Shown: positions 8,692 to 17,753, numbered from the stretch's first letter. The stretch: 64,000 nt of DNA from Methanovulcanius yangii (GCF_018687785.1 NZ_LTBL01000001.1:2161780-2225779), one strand, 5' to 3'. Notes: a model not told the origin generated them from the sequence alone. Program-made: numbers and translations.

Positions 8692-8821
8692 GGATACCGG
8701 ACCCTGGCATCGTCCCCCACACGCCCGATTATCCCTGATGGCCGGCAAAACCCTGCATGCCGATGGGGAAAGCACACCTCAGAAACGCAACATTCAACAT
8801 CCCCCCACCCATTCACTCTGC

Positions 8822-9277
8822 ATGGAAGCCTTGGCAAAGGATGCATTCATGCAGGCGGCGATCGAGGAGGCCAGAATGGGACTGGCCGAAGGTGGCATTC
8901 CCATCGGTGCGGTACTGGTGATCGATGGCCGGATTGTCGGCAGAGGGCACAATCGCAGGGTGCAGAACGGGAGCGCAGTCCTCCATGCCGAGATGGACTG
9001 CCTGGAGAATGCAGGCCGGCTGAGGGCAGCGGACTACCGCCGTGCGGTGCTGTATTCGACCCTCTCCCCGTGTGATATGTGCAGCGGTGCGGTCCTTCTC
9101 TATAACATTCCCAAGGTGGTCATCGGGGAAAACCGGACGTTTCAGGGTCCGGAGGAGTATCTCCGCTCCCGTGGTGTCGAACTGATCATCATGGACGATG
9201 AGGAGTGCGTAGGGTTGATGCGTGAATTCATCGCCGCCAATCCCGAATTGTGGAACGAGGATATTGGAGAAGAATAG
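8822..9277 (+). CDS. Cytosine deaminase, fungal Fcy1-like (CDA superfamily)
   Basis: This 151-residue zinc deaminase has the catalytic HAE (His55, Glu57) and PCDMC (Cys84, Cys87). Similarity to yeast cytosine deaminase extends beyond the catalytic core: GGIPIGA, RGHNRR, STLSPCDMC and the closing W.EDIGE all have counterparts in Fcy1. The predicted reaction is cytosine to uracil plus ammonia, a pyrimidine salvage step. The ATG at 8822 gives a length close to Fcy1 (158); the long in-frame extension upstream overlaps the preceding gene and resembles nothing. Confidence 0.87.
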   Translation: MEALAKDAFMQAAIEEARMGLAEGGIPIGAVLVIDGRIVGRGHNRRVQNGSAVLHAEMDCLENAGRLRAADYRRAVLYSTLSPCDMCSGAVLLYNIPKVVIGENRTFQGPEEYLRSRGVELIIMDDEECVGLMREFIAANPELWNEDIGEE

Positions 9278-9562
9278 AGGGATTACCCATTGTTTCAGGA
9301 TAGTCCTTCATTGTTGCGCAAATTGACCATCTCCAAAAAAATTAATCAGGAACTCTGTTTTTTTTAATTTTCTCAACCTTTTTCTCTGCTTATTTCCCTG
9401 TTCTGAAGTCCCGGATCCAGCACAAAGGATGACATGATTTGTAAGGCTTCGAAGCCCCCCCGTACCCCATCCTGGTCAGCCGGAATGTTTTTATCCAACC
9501 ACCGTCCGGTGTAATTGTGATGGGATCCATCCCACCAGTATATCACACCGAGGGATAGAAAT

Positions 9563-9967
9563 ATGACTCCGACAGCTTCCCCCACTCTCACACAGGTGAC
9601 ATATTACCGAATATATGCGGACTCGCAGGGTGACTCTCACCTTGATGTTGTCACAGTCGGACAGAGCCTCGCGCAAGGTGCCCCGCCCGCCGCCCCGTTC
9701 TATATCTCCGAGGACAGAGCCGCATCAAAGTATCGCTTCTATACCTTTGAGCCCGGCTGGATCGGCGAACTCCATCCGGCCCCCACCCGCCAGTTCCTGG
9801 CCCTCCTGTCCGGTGAGGTGGAGGTGGAAACGACGGACGGGACAATCAGGCGCTTGGGTCCCGGGGATCTGATCCTGCTGGAAGACACCTCGGGCAAGGG
9901 TCATGTGACGAAAAACACGGGAGATGGATATGCCATGTTCCTCGTGGTCCCCGTTCCTGCACCCTGA
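9563..9967 (+). CDS. Small cupin-domain protein
   Basis: This is a single-cupin protein of 134 residues. The barrel core is visible as QFLALLSGEVEVETTDGTIRRLGPGDLILLEDTSGKGHVT, matching cupin motif 1 end, the G.G.. turn and motif 2. Metal ligands are incomplete, so the function cannot be assigned. An AT-rich gap of 285 bp separates it from the deaminase. Confidence 0.75.
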   Translation: MTPTASPTLTQVTYYRIYADSQGDSHLDVVTVGQSLAQGAPPAAPFYISEDRAASKYRFYTFEPGWIGELHPAPTRQFLALLSGEVEVETTDGTIRRLGPGDLILLEDTSGKGHVTKNTGDGYAMFLVVPVPAP

Positions 9968-10053
9968 GATGTACCGGATGATGATCATCATCCCCCCTTT
10001 GCAGTACATGGCCGTCACGAGTGGGCAGGTCACTTCGATGGCGTGATGCGAGT

Positions 10054-10094
10054 CTTCACACCGGCGATCCACCGTTCACATCGCAGCGAGCCCA
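10054..10094 (+). repeat. Degenerate copy of the 3' half of tRNA-Val (possible attachment-site relic)
   Basis: These 41 bases align with 1853-1895 of the intact tRNA-Val gene. CTTCACAC and CAGCGAGCCCA are exact, and by my hand alignment about 34 of 43 tRNA positions match. The T-stem no longer pairs and no matching 5' acceptor strand is present, so this is not a working tRNA. The 3' tRNA half is the part usually duplicated by tRNA-targeting integrases. Confidence 0.55.
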
Positions 10095-10187
10095 CCGTTT
10101 TTTCGTGATGGCAAAAATGGGGGGGTTGAGGGCCTGCGATGCCTGTGCGAGCCTTGATTGGCTATCTCGGACAGGCCCCCGCAGGGT

Positions 10188-11708
10188 CTAACCGAACTTT
10201 ATGGCCCGATCATACACGACCTCTGCATAGGAAGGTCCGGTCTGTGTAGCTTCCTCCAGGTACACCCTCCATACAATGAAAATCGGCTGATCCAGCTCAA
10301 TGCCGTAGCCTCCGACACCGAAGGGGACCTCAAAGCAGTAATCATCGCCGTCGCAGTCCCTGGCTACCTTATAGGCATACAGGTATTTCGCATTTGGATT
10401 GCCGGGAAGGTATTCCGCGGCACTTCCGGTGTAATCAGCGTCGGTGATCGATCCGATGCCGTTCCAGATGTCTGCTCCATACAGGGAGAAGCTCGTGTAC
10501 GTCGCCTTGCCGGTGGCGGCATGGTTGACCCCGTAGACGATGAAGAACTCACCCGTATCGTCCTCGAGGGTGATCCACGGATCTCGCAGGAATTCAAAGA
10601 ACTGCATGGTGTCAAAGAAGGGTGGCGTCGGTGACGCTGCTGTCTGATCTGCGGTCCATAAGTACACGGCATCGTTGGTCGGGCCGATGGCGTCGATTCC
10701 TCGCTGGATGGCCTCACTCCCTACCGGGACCGTCGGGGCCGTCGGCAGTTCCATGGCGTTCTGGTAACCGTATCGCTCGAGGATTGCGCTCCTGAGTTCA
10801 TTGAGATCGTCCGTCAGGTCAAACTCCGTCTGCCCTGTTCCCCGGACTCGCAGCACCGGATAGCCATACGGATCCGGGTCCGTCGCTGTGGTGGGCGTCA
10901 CCCGGAAGACGGTTGCCGGGGTGTTGTTGATGTACTCGTCGCCCGCCTGCATGTCCGTGAAGAGAGCCGGGCGAATGAATATGGCGAACGTATCGGAGTC
11001 GTCTTCAAGCCCCATCCTCAGTATGGACGAGGGGAATACCTGTGTGTTCATGATGCCCTCGGAGTACCCTGCCGACCTGGCGGCGGCGCGGATGCGCTCA
11101 TCGATCCCCCGGTCTGCCGTTGAGACGATCATCGTCGTCTGGTTGAACGGCTCTCCCGCCGCCCAGCCCTGGTTGCTCTTTGTTGCAACTACACTATTCC
11201 CCAGTCTTTTCCCCGGTGCCCCGCCCGTGTTGATGACCAGGTTGTTCACGGTATCGGCGATGTTGGAAAAGATCCACTGGGCCTCGCCGTCGTTCGTCCT
11301 GCTCATGAGGTAGTGATCAAAGCTGAAGTACCGGCACTCCGGCGGTGTCCTTCCGACGAAAACGACGGCCTCATCGGGGCCGAGGTTCCAGAATGACGAT
11401 GCGTTTCCGCTCATGTTGAGCGCTGCTGCTATCTCCACAAATTGTGGGTCCAATTCGTACCCCGGGGCAGGCGGAACGAAATATCCCAGGTATTTCGTGG
11501 AGGGATTGTTACCATAAACGGAAGGCAGCACTCCTTTCTCATAAAGCTGAATGAAATCGAAGAACCCCAACTCACCTTCCTGCACGATGAAGCCATCCTC
11601 TTCCAGAGCCAGGCGGAAAGCCTCTACATCACCTGCTTCCTCATACTCTGCAAGGGCAGGGCTTATGACCATGGCCACAATGAGGCCAAGCAATAGAAAT
11701 CGTCTCAA
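10188..11708 (-). CDS. Large secreted protein of unknown function
   Basis: This 506-residue protein has a clear signal peptide (MRRFLLLGLIVAMVISPALA, then acidic mature start). The mature chain has no membrane anchor and several N-x-S/T sequons. Aromatic-rich segments such as CRYFSFDHYLMSRTNDG and the C-terminal PIFIVWRVYLE suggest a globular extracellular domain. I do not recognise a family, and no catalytic motif is evident. It has its own AT-rich promoter region upstream (around 11730-11760). Confidence 0.75.
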   Translation of the reverse strand: MRRFLLLGLIVAMVISPALAEYEEAGDVEAFRLALEEDGFIVQEGELGFFDFIQLYEKGVLPSVYGNNPSTKYLGYFVPPAPGYELDPQFVEIAAALNMSGNASSFWNLGPDEAVVFVGRTPPECRYFSFDHYLMSRTNDGEAQWIFSNIADTVNNLVINTGGAPGKRLGNSVVATKSNQGWAAGEPFNQTTMIVSTADRGIDERIRAAARSAGYSEGIMNTQVFPSSILRMGLEDDSDTFAIFIRPALFTDMQAGDEYINNTPATVFRVTPTTATDPDPYGYPVLRVRGTGQTEFDLTDDLNELRSAILERYGYQNAMELPTAPTVPVGSEAIQRGIDAIGPTNDAVYLWTADQTAASPTPPFFDTMQFFEFLRDPWITLEDDTGEFFIVYGVNHAATGKATYTSFSLYGADIWNGIGSITDADYTGSAAEYLPGNPNAKYLYAYKVARDCDGDDYCFEVPFGVGGYGIELDQPIFIVWRVYLEEATQTGPSYAEVVYDRAIKFG

Positions 11709-11847
11709 ATAAATTCACCTCACCGGGGCACTATTACCTGGAAAATAATAATACTTTGGTGGTATACCGGACCGGATGACGGAGAGCGTCCGGCTGGGGG
11801 CGATATCGTCTCCCCGGCACTTCTTTTATAAGCCACGGTATCCATAG

Positions 11848-11860
11848 GGACAATATATAC
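11848..11860 (+). promoter_or_regulatory. TATA box of the PLP decarboxylase gene
   Basis: GACAATATATACG is centred about 75 bp upstream of the chosen ATG at 11929. It implies a leader of about 45 nt if that start is correct, or a near-leaderless message if an upstream start is used. Confidence 0.45.
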
Positions 11861-11928
11861 GATTGATGTATGTCGCGAGGCTGCTTTCAGGCAGAGATAT
11901 CTGTCAATATTTCTCGGGGCGGATTACC

Positions 11929-13416
11929 ATGAACAAACAGATCGAAGAGCGGTATGAAGAAACACTGGATCCGGAAGAATGGGAGTCCATGCGTGCCCTT
12001 GGCCACCAGATTCTGGATGATGCGATGGACTATCTCGAGACACTGCGGGATCGTCCTGTATGGCAGCATGCGCCCCCGCAGGTGAAGGCGCACTTTGACG
12101 CCTCCCCGCCGCCGGACCCCGAACCCGCCGAAGAGGTCTACCGCGAGTATGTCCGGTACATTCTCCCCTACCAGATTGGCAACAGCCATCCGAGGTTCTG
12201 GGGATGGGTCGCGGGACCCGGAACCGTGATGGGTATGTTTGCAGAGCTGCTGGCATCCTCAACGGATGCCATCAGCGGATCGTTTTCCTACCTCAGCAAC
12301 AACTATGTGGAGCTGCAGGTTCTCGACTGGTGCAAGGAGCTTCTCGGATATCCTCGGGATGCCGGAGGCCTTATTACCAGCGGCTGCTCGGCTTCAAACC
12401 TGATCGGCCTCTCCGTTGCGCGGAATGTTAAGGCCGGGTTCGATGTACGGACGAGGGGCATGCAGAACGCACCGCAGCAGATGACCCTCTACTGTTCCGA
12501 TGAAGCACATTCCTCTATCCAGAAGGCGGTGGAACTGCTCGGCTTCGGGAGCGATGCACTGCGACGGATCCCCGTGAACGAGTCCCTGCAGATCGATCTT
12601 ATGGCGCTGAAAGCGGCCATCGCGAAAGACCGCGCAAACGGGTATCTTCCCATCTGCATTGTGGGGTGCGCCGGGACGACCAACACCGCCGCCATCGACG
12701 ATCTCAATGCACTCGCAGATATCTGCGTAGAGGAGAACTGCTGGTTCCATGTCGACGGTGCGTGCGGTGCGTGGACCGCCATCGCTCCCCGGTACCGCCA
12801 TCTCGTCGCGGGGATGGAGCGTGCCGATTCACTGGCATTTGACCTGCATAAGTGGATGTATTTGCAGTACCCCATCGGCTGTGTCCTTGTCAGGAGCGCC
12901 GACGAGCAGCGCCGCACGTTCTCGCTCTCCACGACGTATCTCGCCCACGGGGAAGGGGACCGGGGGTTGACCGGTGTTGACGTGCCCTGGATCTCTGATT
13001 ATGGTTTTGAGCTCTCGCGAGGATTTCATGCACTCAAGGCATGGATGACGATCAAGGAGCACGGCACCGCCAGGTACGGGCGACTGATACAGCAGAATAT
13101 CGACCAGGCGCATTATCTTGCAGGGTTGATTGAAGGCGCCCCCGAACTTGAGCTGGCGTTGCCGGTTTCGCTGAATATCGTCAACTTCCGCTACATCCGG
13201 CCTGATTGGGACGATGCCACGCTCGACGAGCTGAACAAGCAGATCGAGACCGAACTCCAGGAGCGGGGGAGTGCGGTCGCTTCAACGGTCACCCTCGGGG
13301 AGAGGATATTCCTCCACGTCGGCATTGCCAATCACCGCAGCCGGCGGGAGGACTTCGATCTTCTCGTACGGGAAGTCATCCGGATCGGCGATGAGCTGGC
13401 CGGATCACGAGTATAA
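11929..13416 (+). CDS. PLP-dependent group II amino-acid decarboxylase (aromatic-amino-acid decarboxylase type)
   Basis: This 495-residue enzyme has the group II decarboxylase fold: SHPRFWGWV near the N-terminus, the GLITSGCSASNL cofactor-phosphate region, the HVDGACGAW Asp that contacts the pyridine nitrogen, and the Schiff-base lysine in FDLHKWM (Lys308). It should remove the alpha-carboxylate of an amino acid, probably aromatic; the exact substrate cannot be read from sequence. It is distinct from MfnA (tyrosine/aspartate decarboxylase) of methanogens in length and motifs. The ATG at 11929 follows GGGGCGGA; an earlier in-frame ATG would add 22 residues. Confidence 0.87.
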   Translation: MNKQIEERYEETLDPEEWESMRALGHQILDDAMDYLETLRDRPVWQHAPPQVKAHFDASPPPDPEPAEEVYREYVRYILPYQIGNSHPRFWGWVAGPGTVMGMFAELLASSTDAISGSFSYLSNNYVELQVLDWCKELLGYPRDAGGLITSGCSASNLIGLSVARNVKAGFDVRTRGMQNAPQQMTLYCSDEAHSSIQKAVELLGFGSDALRRIPVNESLQIDLMALKAAIAKDRANGYLPICIVGCAGTTNTAAIDDLNALADICVEENCWFHVDGACGAWTAIAPRYRHLVAGMERADSLAFDLHKWMYLQYPIGCVLVRSADEQRRTFSLSTTYLAHGEGDRGLTGVDVPWISDYGFELSRGFHALKAWMTIKEHGTARYGRLIQQNIDQAHYLAGLIEGAPELELALPVSLNIVNFRYIRPDWDDATLDELNKQIETELQERGSAVASTVTLGERIFLHVGIANHRSRREDFDLLVREVIRIGDELAGSRV

Positions 13417-13588
13417 AATTCTGACTTGGGGATGAATTTCATGATCGGCGCCCTATCCGTCACCATTTTTTAATTAGATCCGATCCATGGTGCGGAACCG
13501 GGCCTCCCACAAAAAAAGGAGATTCCAGTTACCATTATATAATTGCTGTGGTATGATCTCCCATACCAATTGTTCTTTTTAGGATGGG

Positions 13589-15106
13589 ATGTCAATGAAG
13601 AATGCAAGGCATTGTATCGGCATAGTATGTCTCTTGTTCGTTCTTATTCTCGCATGCGGGTGTTCTACGCAGGAGCCCGCGGCGGATATGGGGGAGGGTG
13701 CAACGGGCGCCGGCCCGGCACCGGATGCTGACCTTCGTATCATCACGGAGGAATTTCCACCGCTGAATTATGCAGGTGCAGACGGGAAGGCCACCGGCCT
13801 GTCAACAGAAGTGGTAAACGGGATTCTCGAACGGCTGAACCAGAGGGCTGATATCGAGATCCTGCCGTGGAGCGAAGGGTACACCCTTGCCCTTGCCGGG
13901 CCACGGGTGGCCCTGTATTCAACCGGCCGGAGTGATGAGCGCGAAGATCTCTTCAAATGGGTCGGACCAATCGTGGCGTTTGACCAGACGCTCTATGCAC
14001 GAAAGGATTCCGGCATTCAAATAAAGAGCCTTGAAGCGGCCAGAAAGGCCGGGCGTATCGGTGTGGTGAAAGACGACTCCCGCCACTTGTTCCTGCTGGA
14101 AAACCAATTTGACAATATCGCAACCTGCAATAGCGATGCTGAATGTCTCCGCAGCCTGATGGCAGGAACAACAGACCTTTGGTTCGGGAGCAGCGCGAAT
14201 GCAGGGGATATTGCACGCAGGGAAGGGATTGATTCATCCGCCCTTGAAGCCGTCTACACGGTACGGACGGTTCCGATGTATATCGCATTCAGCACCGACA
14301 CGCCCGACAGTGTGATTGCGGAGTGGCAGGGCGCTCTTGATGCAATGAAAGAGGACGGGACGTTCGATGCAATCAGCGGGAAATACGGGATACTTCCGTC
14401 CGCACCGACGGTGGTTCTGGTATCGGAGAAAACTCTGGCCGACCTTGCGCTGGAGATCATGACTGCGGAAACGGATGGACAACTGAGGGCCATCCTCCGG
14501 CCGTTTGAGGTGCTTGCTGTCACTGAAGAGGCGCAATCCGGCGAATGGCAGAAAATCCGGCCGCTGCTGGCTGTTCTTGAAGAAAATGAGCCCGATGCCC
14601 TTCTGTGGTATGCCCTTCCGGACGGTTCATATTATACCATCGCTGACGGCCTTGCCAGCGCCAACCTGAAGGGCCGGTCCTATTTCCCGGAAGTTCTTGC
14701 CGGCAACGTAGTCGTGGGAACTGTTGTTGAGAGCTATGCAACCGGCGAAAATGCCGCCATTGTGGCAGTCCCAATCAAAAATACGGAGGGTGTTAGGGGT
14801 GTGCTGGGGGCATCGGTGTACCTGGATATGCTGAGCGATACCCTCCGGGAGGAGGTGCCGGAACCGTTCATCTTCTACGCGATCGATACGGAGAACCGGT
14901 TTGCCCTCCATTCGGACAAGGAGAAGATAACCGAGGATATTTCCACGATAGGGCCCGACACCTCGTTCGGGAAGGCAATCGACAGGATTACGACACAGGA
15001 TTCCGGCACCGTGGCGTATGACGATGGAGGCGTGCACTATATAGCCAGGTTCACGTCTGACCCGATGACAGGCTGGCGGTTTGTGGTCGCATGGCCAACG
15101 TCCTAA
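13589..15106 (+). CDS. Lipoprotein with a solute-binding (SBP_bac_3) domain fused to a Cache-type domain
   Basis: This 505-residue protein has a lipoprotein signal (LACGC, Cys25). Residues about 45-265 resemble family-3 solute-binding proteins (LRIITEEFPPLNYAGADGKATGLSTEVV...), which bind amino acids. Residues about 290-500 resemble an extracellular Cache fold (WYALPDGSYYTIADGLASANLKGRSYF, then GVLGASVYLDMLS). No transmembrane helix, kinase or receptor tail follows, so it would be a tethered ligand-binding protein. The neighbouring gene on the opposite strand is also a Cache lipoprotein. Confidence 0.82.
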   Translation: MSMKNARHCIGIVCLLFVLILACGCSTQEPAADMGEGATGAGPAPDADLRIITEEFPPLNYAGADGKATGLSTEVVNGILERLNQRADIEILPWSEGYTLALAGPRVALYSTGRSDEREDLFKWVGPIVAFDQTLYARKDSGIQIKSLEAARKAGRIGVVKDDSRHLFLLENQFDNIATCNSDAECLRSLMAGTTDLWFGSSANAGDIARREGIDSSALEAVYTVRTVPMYIAFSTDTPDSVIAEWQGALDAMKEDGTFDAISGKYGILPSAPTVVLVSEKTLADLALEIMTAETDGQLRAILRPFEVLAVTEEAQSGEWQKIRPLLAVLEENEPDALLWYALPDGSYYTIADGLASANLKGRSYFPEVLAGNVVVGTVVESYATGENAAIVAVPIKNTEGVRGVLGASVYLDMLSDTLREEVPEPFIFYAIDTENRFALHSDKEKITEDISTIGPDTSFGKAIDRITTQDSGTVAYDDGGVHYIARFTSDPMTGWRFVVAWPTS

Positions 15107-15220
15107 AAACACAACGATAGCAACCCGACCTCCCCCATTTTTTATATGAATCGTCATTGGATGCAAAATCGAATACAGGGATCCACATCCCGGAACACCG
15201 CTACAGGAAAAACCGCCTGA

Positions 15221-16288
15221 TCAGGAGGGGAGGACCGTCTCCTCCCCCGTGATCTCGCTCAGGTACACCCCGGAGCCGACCCACCAGTCCTCATCCACCG
15301 GAAGGACATACCCGATCTTAAACTCCTCCCGGTTCTCACTGTCGGGGTTCGGCCAGATAAAGACCACATACCCGCCCCCCGAGCGTGCCGTATCGCACAG
15401 GGCCCGGATATTTTCCATACCAAACGAATCGCGGTTCTCCATCAGATTGGACCCGATCGTCTCCGGCAGATACGGGTGGGCAAGGAGGGTGCCGTTGTAG
15501 TCATACGCATAGATATAGTGACCGACGCCGTCGACAAACATCCCTGACCTGTTTGATATCTCCGCAAATGCTATCCCGGACCCCTCCTCGCGGCCGTAGG
15601 CGGCGGCGTCCTCCACAAGCCCGATCATATCCGATATGACCTCGGGCCGCACGGCTCCTTCGGGCATCATGTCCGAGAAGTAGATCCCCGATCCGATCCA
15701 CCAGTCATCTCCCACCGGAGCGACGTAGCCGATCTTCGGTTCATAGGTATCCAGCGCCTTCTCATCGATGATTCCTCCTTCCGGCGATGGGTAGAGGTAT
15801 GCGTTGAACCCCCCTCCGGCCGAAGCGGTGGCCGCACTTATCCGGATGAGCGGGAGTCCCCGTGCATCGGTCCAGCCCGAACGGTCGGTGCCGACAACCT
15901 CCGCCTGGTAGGGATGGGCAAGGAGGGTGCAGTTGTAGTCATAGGCATAGATATACAGGTTCCCATGGGAGAATGTGCCTTCCTGTCGTGAGAATTCAGC
16001 GAGGGATGCCTCCTGCCCTACACGACCCGCGTAGTCCGAGGCATTCCAGACAAAGGAGGCCAGATCATCCGGTGTGATTGCAGCATCCGCAAAACCCGGC
16101 GAAGAGTCGTCGGAGTTCCGGATAATTGATGTCGGTCCTTCCGGAGATGATGATGATGATGGAGTGGCAGTTGCCGCTTCCGTGGTTGCCGCATCCTCTT
16201 CCCGCGGAGGTGCCCCGGTATCGGTACAGCCGCACCCGGCGATCACAACTGCGAGGAGGATGACAAGCGTGATCGATTGTGATCTCAT
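15221..16288 (-). CDS. Lipoprotein with two tandem Cache-type domains
   Basis: This 355-residue protein has a lipobox (IAGC, followed by a second Cys), a Ser/Thr/Ala-rich linker, then two homologous units. Each carries the pattern YIYAYDYN.TLLAHPY, then KIGYV.PV..DWW.GSG.Y, typical of the Cache_2-like sensor domains of methanogens. The start at 16288 is chosen because it gives a proper signal peptide and lies about 23 bp downstream of a TATA-like CTTATATAG on this strand; an earlier in-frame Met would put 41 odd residues before it. Confidence 0.85.
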   Translation of the reverse strand: MRSQSITLVILLAVVIAGCGCTDTGAPPREEDAATTEAATATPSSSSSPEGPTSIIRNSDDSSPGFADAAITPDDLASFVWNASDYAGRVGQEASLAEFSRQEGTFSHGNLYIYAYDYNCTLLAHPYQAEVVGTDRSGWTDARGLPLIRISAATASAGGGFNAYLYPSPEGGIIDEKALDTYEPKIGYVAPVGDDWWIGSGIYFSDMMPEGAVRPEVISDMIGLVEDAAAYGREEGSGIAFAEISNRSGMFVDGVGHYIYAYDYNGTLLAHPYLPETIGSNLMENRDSFGMENIRALCDTARSGGGYVVFIWPNPDSENREEFKIGYVLPVDEDWWVGSGVYLSEITGEETVLPS

Positions 16289-16306
16289 GTATTGGAATCC
16301 GGCTGA

Positions 16307-16315
16307 CACTATATA
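16307..16315. promoter_or_regulatory. TATA box shared by divergent Cache lipoprotein and radical SAM loci
   Basis: CTATATAAG is nearly palindromic. On the minus strand it sits about 23 bp before the lipoprotein start. On the plus strand it would start transcription near 16340, just before the small ORF and the radical SAM gene. Confidence 0.5.
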
Positions 16316-16368
16316 AGACCGAGTGGTGGGCAGTTCAGAGGGGTGTTTTCGTTTTCGGGCGGGACGAA

Positions 16369-16503
16369 ATGCAGTTTTCGACAGAAACATCCCCGGTTTG
16401 CTCCTTTTCATTGTCTTCCGGGGATCTTTGGGACAGGCACTGGCGATGCATGAAGAAAACCTTCAATAGGCTCCCCAAGAAACTCAAAAACACAGACTTA
16501 TGA
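16369..16503 (+). CDS. Possible 44-residue peptide coupled to the radical SAM enzyme
   Basis: A 44-codon frame starts at the ATG at 16369, four bases after the ribosome-site-like GGGCGGGA. Its TGA overlaps the ATG of the radical SAM gene (ATGA at 16500-16503). The product has two Cys (11 and 27), a Ser-rich middle, WDRHW, and a basic C-terminus (KKLKNTDL). It resembles no family I know. It could be a substrate peptide, a translational leader, or chance. Confidence 0.35.
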   Translation: MQFSTETSPVCSFSLSSGDLWDRHWRCMKKTFNRLPKKLKNTDL

Positions 16504-17684
16504 AAAATCCTTTTCACGTGATGATCGTCCCGACGCTGGGATGCCCGGCGAACTGCAGCTACTGCTGGAGTTCGGAGGAGGGCTCCCCCGTCATGAGCAT
16601 CGAGACGGTGAAAGAGATCGTCGAATGGCTCAAGGATTTCAAGGACGAACCCGTCACCTTCACCTTTCACGGGGGAGAACCACTCCTCGCAGGCCCCGCG
16701 TTTTACCGCGAGGCGCTCCCCCTGCTTGCCGGGGGCCTCTCTCACCTGACGCCGGATTTTGCCCTCCAGACGAATCTCTGGCGGATGACACCCGAGATGG
16801 CGGAGGCCCTTGCGGCATACCATGTCCCCATCGGATCAAGCATCGACGGGCCGAAAGACCTCAACGATTCCCAGCGGGGCACGGGGTATTTTGAGAAGAC
16901 GATGCGGGGATATGACATCGCCCGCGAGCATGGCCTCGAGGTCCGGTTCATCTGCACCTTCACCACGGCCTCGTTCGAGCGCAGGGACGAGATCGTCGAT
17001 TTCTTCCGGAAGAACGGGTTCCCCCTCAAGCTGCACCCTGCCCTGCCGTCGCTTCGGAGCAGCGAACCCGAGCAGTGGGCGCTTCCCCCCGAGAAGTACG
17101 GGGAGCTTCTGGTCTACCTTCTCGATACCGCACTTGAACACCTCGACGACATGGAGGTGATGAACATCAACGATCTCTGCCGGTGTGTCTTTACCCGGCA
17201 CGGGAGCGTCTGCACCTTCGCCGACTGCATGGGAAGCACCTTTGCGGTCGGGCCGGATGGCGGCATCTACCCCTGTTACCGCTTCGTCGGGATGCCGGAA
17301 TGGGTGATGGGCCATGTCGCCGACCACCCGACGATGGATGATCTTGCCCGGTCCGCTGCATGGAAACGGATGTTCGCGTTCAGGGAGTTCGTCGACACCG
17401 CCTGCGCCGACTGCAGGCACATCAACTACTGCCGCGGAGGCTGTCCGTACAATGCCATCACTCCCACCGGCGGTGAGGTGAAGGAGGTGGATCCCCACTG
17501 CGTTGCGTACCGGCGGATCTTCGACGAGATCACCGACCGGATGAACACGGAGATGTTCGCATCTCCCCCCGGCATGGGAATGGGGATGCCGATGGGAATG
17601 GGCAGGGGCGGTCATCCCGGGCGTTCGGGGCCGAAGGCAACGCCGGGTGTGATGTCGCTCATTCACCGGATTGTGTTCCGGTGA
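16500..17684 (+). CDS. Radical SAM/SPASM enzyme, sulfatase-maturase-like, probably peptide-modifying
   Basis: This 394-residue enzyme has the radical SAM cluster motif CPANCSYC (Cys15, 19, 22), the FHGGEPLL motif, and a C-terminal SPASM region with Cys-rich segments (CTFADC, YPCYRF, ACADC...YCRGGCPYN) for two auxiliary Fe-S clusters. This architecture belongs to anaerobic sulfatase maturases and peptide-modifying enzymes; from memory, methanogens carry a dedicated family of this kind. The last 40 residues form a Met/Gly-rich tail (GMGMGMPMGMG). No sulfatase is nearby; a small coupled frame lies directly upstream. Confidence 0.88.
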   Translation: MKNPFHVMIVPTLGCPANCSYCWSSEEGSPVMSIETVKEIVEWLKDFKDEPVTFTFHGGEPLLAGPAFYREALPLLAGGLSHLTPDFALQTNLWRMTPEMAEALAAYHVPIGSSIDGPKDLNDSQRGTGYFEKTMRGYDIAREHGLEVRFICTFTTASFERRDEIVDFFRKNGFPLKLHPALPSLRSSEPEQWALPPEKYGELLVYLLDTALEHLDDMEVMNINDLCRCVFTRHGSVCTFADCMGSTFAVGPDGGIYPCYRFVGMPEWVMGHVADHPTMDDLARSAAWKRMFAFREFVDTACADCRHINYCRGGCPYNAITPTGGEVKEVDPHCVAYRRIFDEITDRMNTEMFASPPGMGMGMPMGMGRGGHPGRSGPKATPGVMSLIHRIVFR

Positions 17685-17753
17685 AGGGGCGGATTCTCCG
17701 GGTTAAAATGACGATATGGCCGGGATAAAGGCCGCAATATAATTATCAATTTT

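Noticed and set aside
9373-9591. Minus-strand 72-codon frame overlapping the cupin start
   Set aside because: No ribosome site, no family resemblance, and it overlaps a supported gene.
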